Assembly (NCBI RefSeq): GCF_024198215.1
Contig: NZ_JAKCFA010000031.1
Coordinates: 45,983 to 109,982 of the forward strand
Length of the DNA: 64,000 nucleotides
From: Myxococcus qinghaiensis
Lineage (GTDB): Bacteria > Myxococcota > Myxococcia > Myxococcales > Myxococcaceae
Reading direction: 5' to 3'
Shown one piece after another: positions 63,710 to 64,000 of the stretch. Position 1 is the stretch's first letter. The number at the start of each line of letters is the position of its first letter. Under the pieces are notes generated by a model. It ran no database searches. It was not told the DNA's origin and worked only from the letters and a program-made list of their open reading frames with translations. Both the position numbers and the translations under genes were made by a program.

Positions 63710-63877
63710 AAATAGCAAGCCCAAGAAGAAGAGAAGGATTGCGGAAACCGCAGTCAATCTTTGAGAAGGCACCAGCGAGGGAGCGCTGAGAAGCGCATAC
63801 CAGCAGTGCCTGCAGTGAATCAGCGAGTTGAGGTTCCTTAGCCGGACCTCGACTGACGCCGGTTCAACCTTCAAATT

Positions 63878-64000
<123 letters not shown>

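Larger units (their letters stand above)
62828..63877 (+). promoter_or_regulatory. rRNA operon upstream control region
   Basis: 1,050 bp without a convincing gene. It holds, in order, a possible ptsN remnant (62856-62966), an inverted repeat around the first promoter, five sigma-70-type promoter candidates between 63112 and 63616, and a leader of about 260 nt with a boxA-like antitermination site before 16S rRNA. Open frames here on either strand lack ribosome sites and known domains, and their third-base composition does not match the neighbours. Confidence 0.8.

Noticed and set aside
62828..63877. CRISPR-like array suggested by repeated blocks before 16S rRNA
   Set aside because: The repeat units are unevenly spaced and contain -35/-10 elements. 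There are no uniform spacers or cas genes.

Overview
This window is about 70% G+C, with dense, closely packed genes of a myxobacterial type, most likely Myxococcus, Corallococcus or a close relative. Evidence is the codon bias, a chemosensory cluster with two CheW proteins and a HEAT-repeat protein, several DUF4388/PATAN proteins, and a combined translation, lipoprotein and lipid A gene neighbourhood. It is chromosomal housekeeping DNA. I saw no tRNA genes, insertion sequences, phage genes, attachment sites or CRISPR arrays.

Layout. (1) 2-7340: chemosensory operon (3' part of cheA, two cheW, small membrane protein, HEAT protein, cheR, cheB, cheY). The receptor and the CheA phosphotransfer domain must lie upstream. 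(2) 7354-10831: two-gene ABC exporter and a beta-hydroxyacid dehydrogenase-type enzyme, ending at a strong terminator. (3) 10903-15348, minus strand: SusC/SusD-type outer-membrane import pair, normally a Bacteroidota hallmark. (4) 15836-31938: leuS, a zinc-ribbon protein, lptE, rpsT and mazG (both minus), a TPR protein, a DUF4388 protein, phoH, a 7TM-HD phosphodiesterase, a cupin-ybeY fusion, a DUF4105 protein and prfB with its programmed frameshift. (5) 32062-34674: ECF sigma factor, zinc-finger anti-sigma candidate, lysS. (6) 34687-62827: envelope superlocus. It holds an extended LolC/E protein and lolD (lipoprotein release), bamA and skp (outer-membrane protein assembly), lpxD-fabZ-lpxA-lpxI, an inverted block lpxB-glycosyltransferase-marC, an MsbA-type flippase, waaA, core glycosyltransferases, lpxK, split hldE kinase and nucleotidyltransferase genes, then yicC and gmk. 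(7) 62828-64000: about 1 kb of regulatory DNA with five recognisable sigma-70-type promoters, a boxA leader and the first 123 bases of 16S rRNA.

Together regions 4-7 link translation (aminoacyl-tRNA synthetases, S20, RF2, YbeY, rRNA) with construction of the LPS-bearing outer membrane (LptE, Lol, Bam, Lpx, MsbA, WaaA).

The most interesting features are the repeated rRNA promoter cassettes with inverted repeats at the -35 elements, several unusual fusions (cupin-YbeY, MazG-VOC, pseudoreceiver-PATAN-J-TPR, long membrane domain-LolE), the SusCD pair, and recurring -10 hexamers 8-11 nt before start codons, which suggest leaderless mRNAs. I did not find a clearly new multi-gene system. The novelty here is in domain architecture and regulation.
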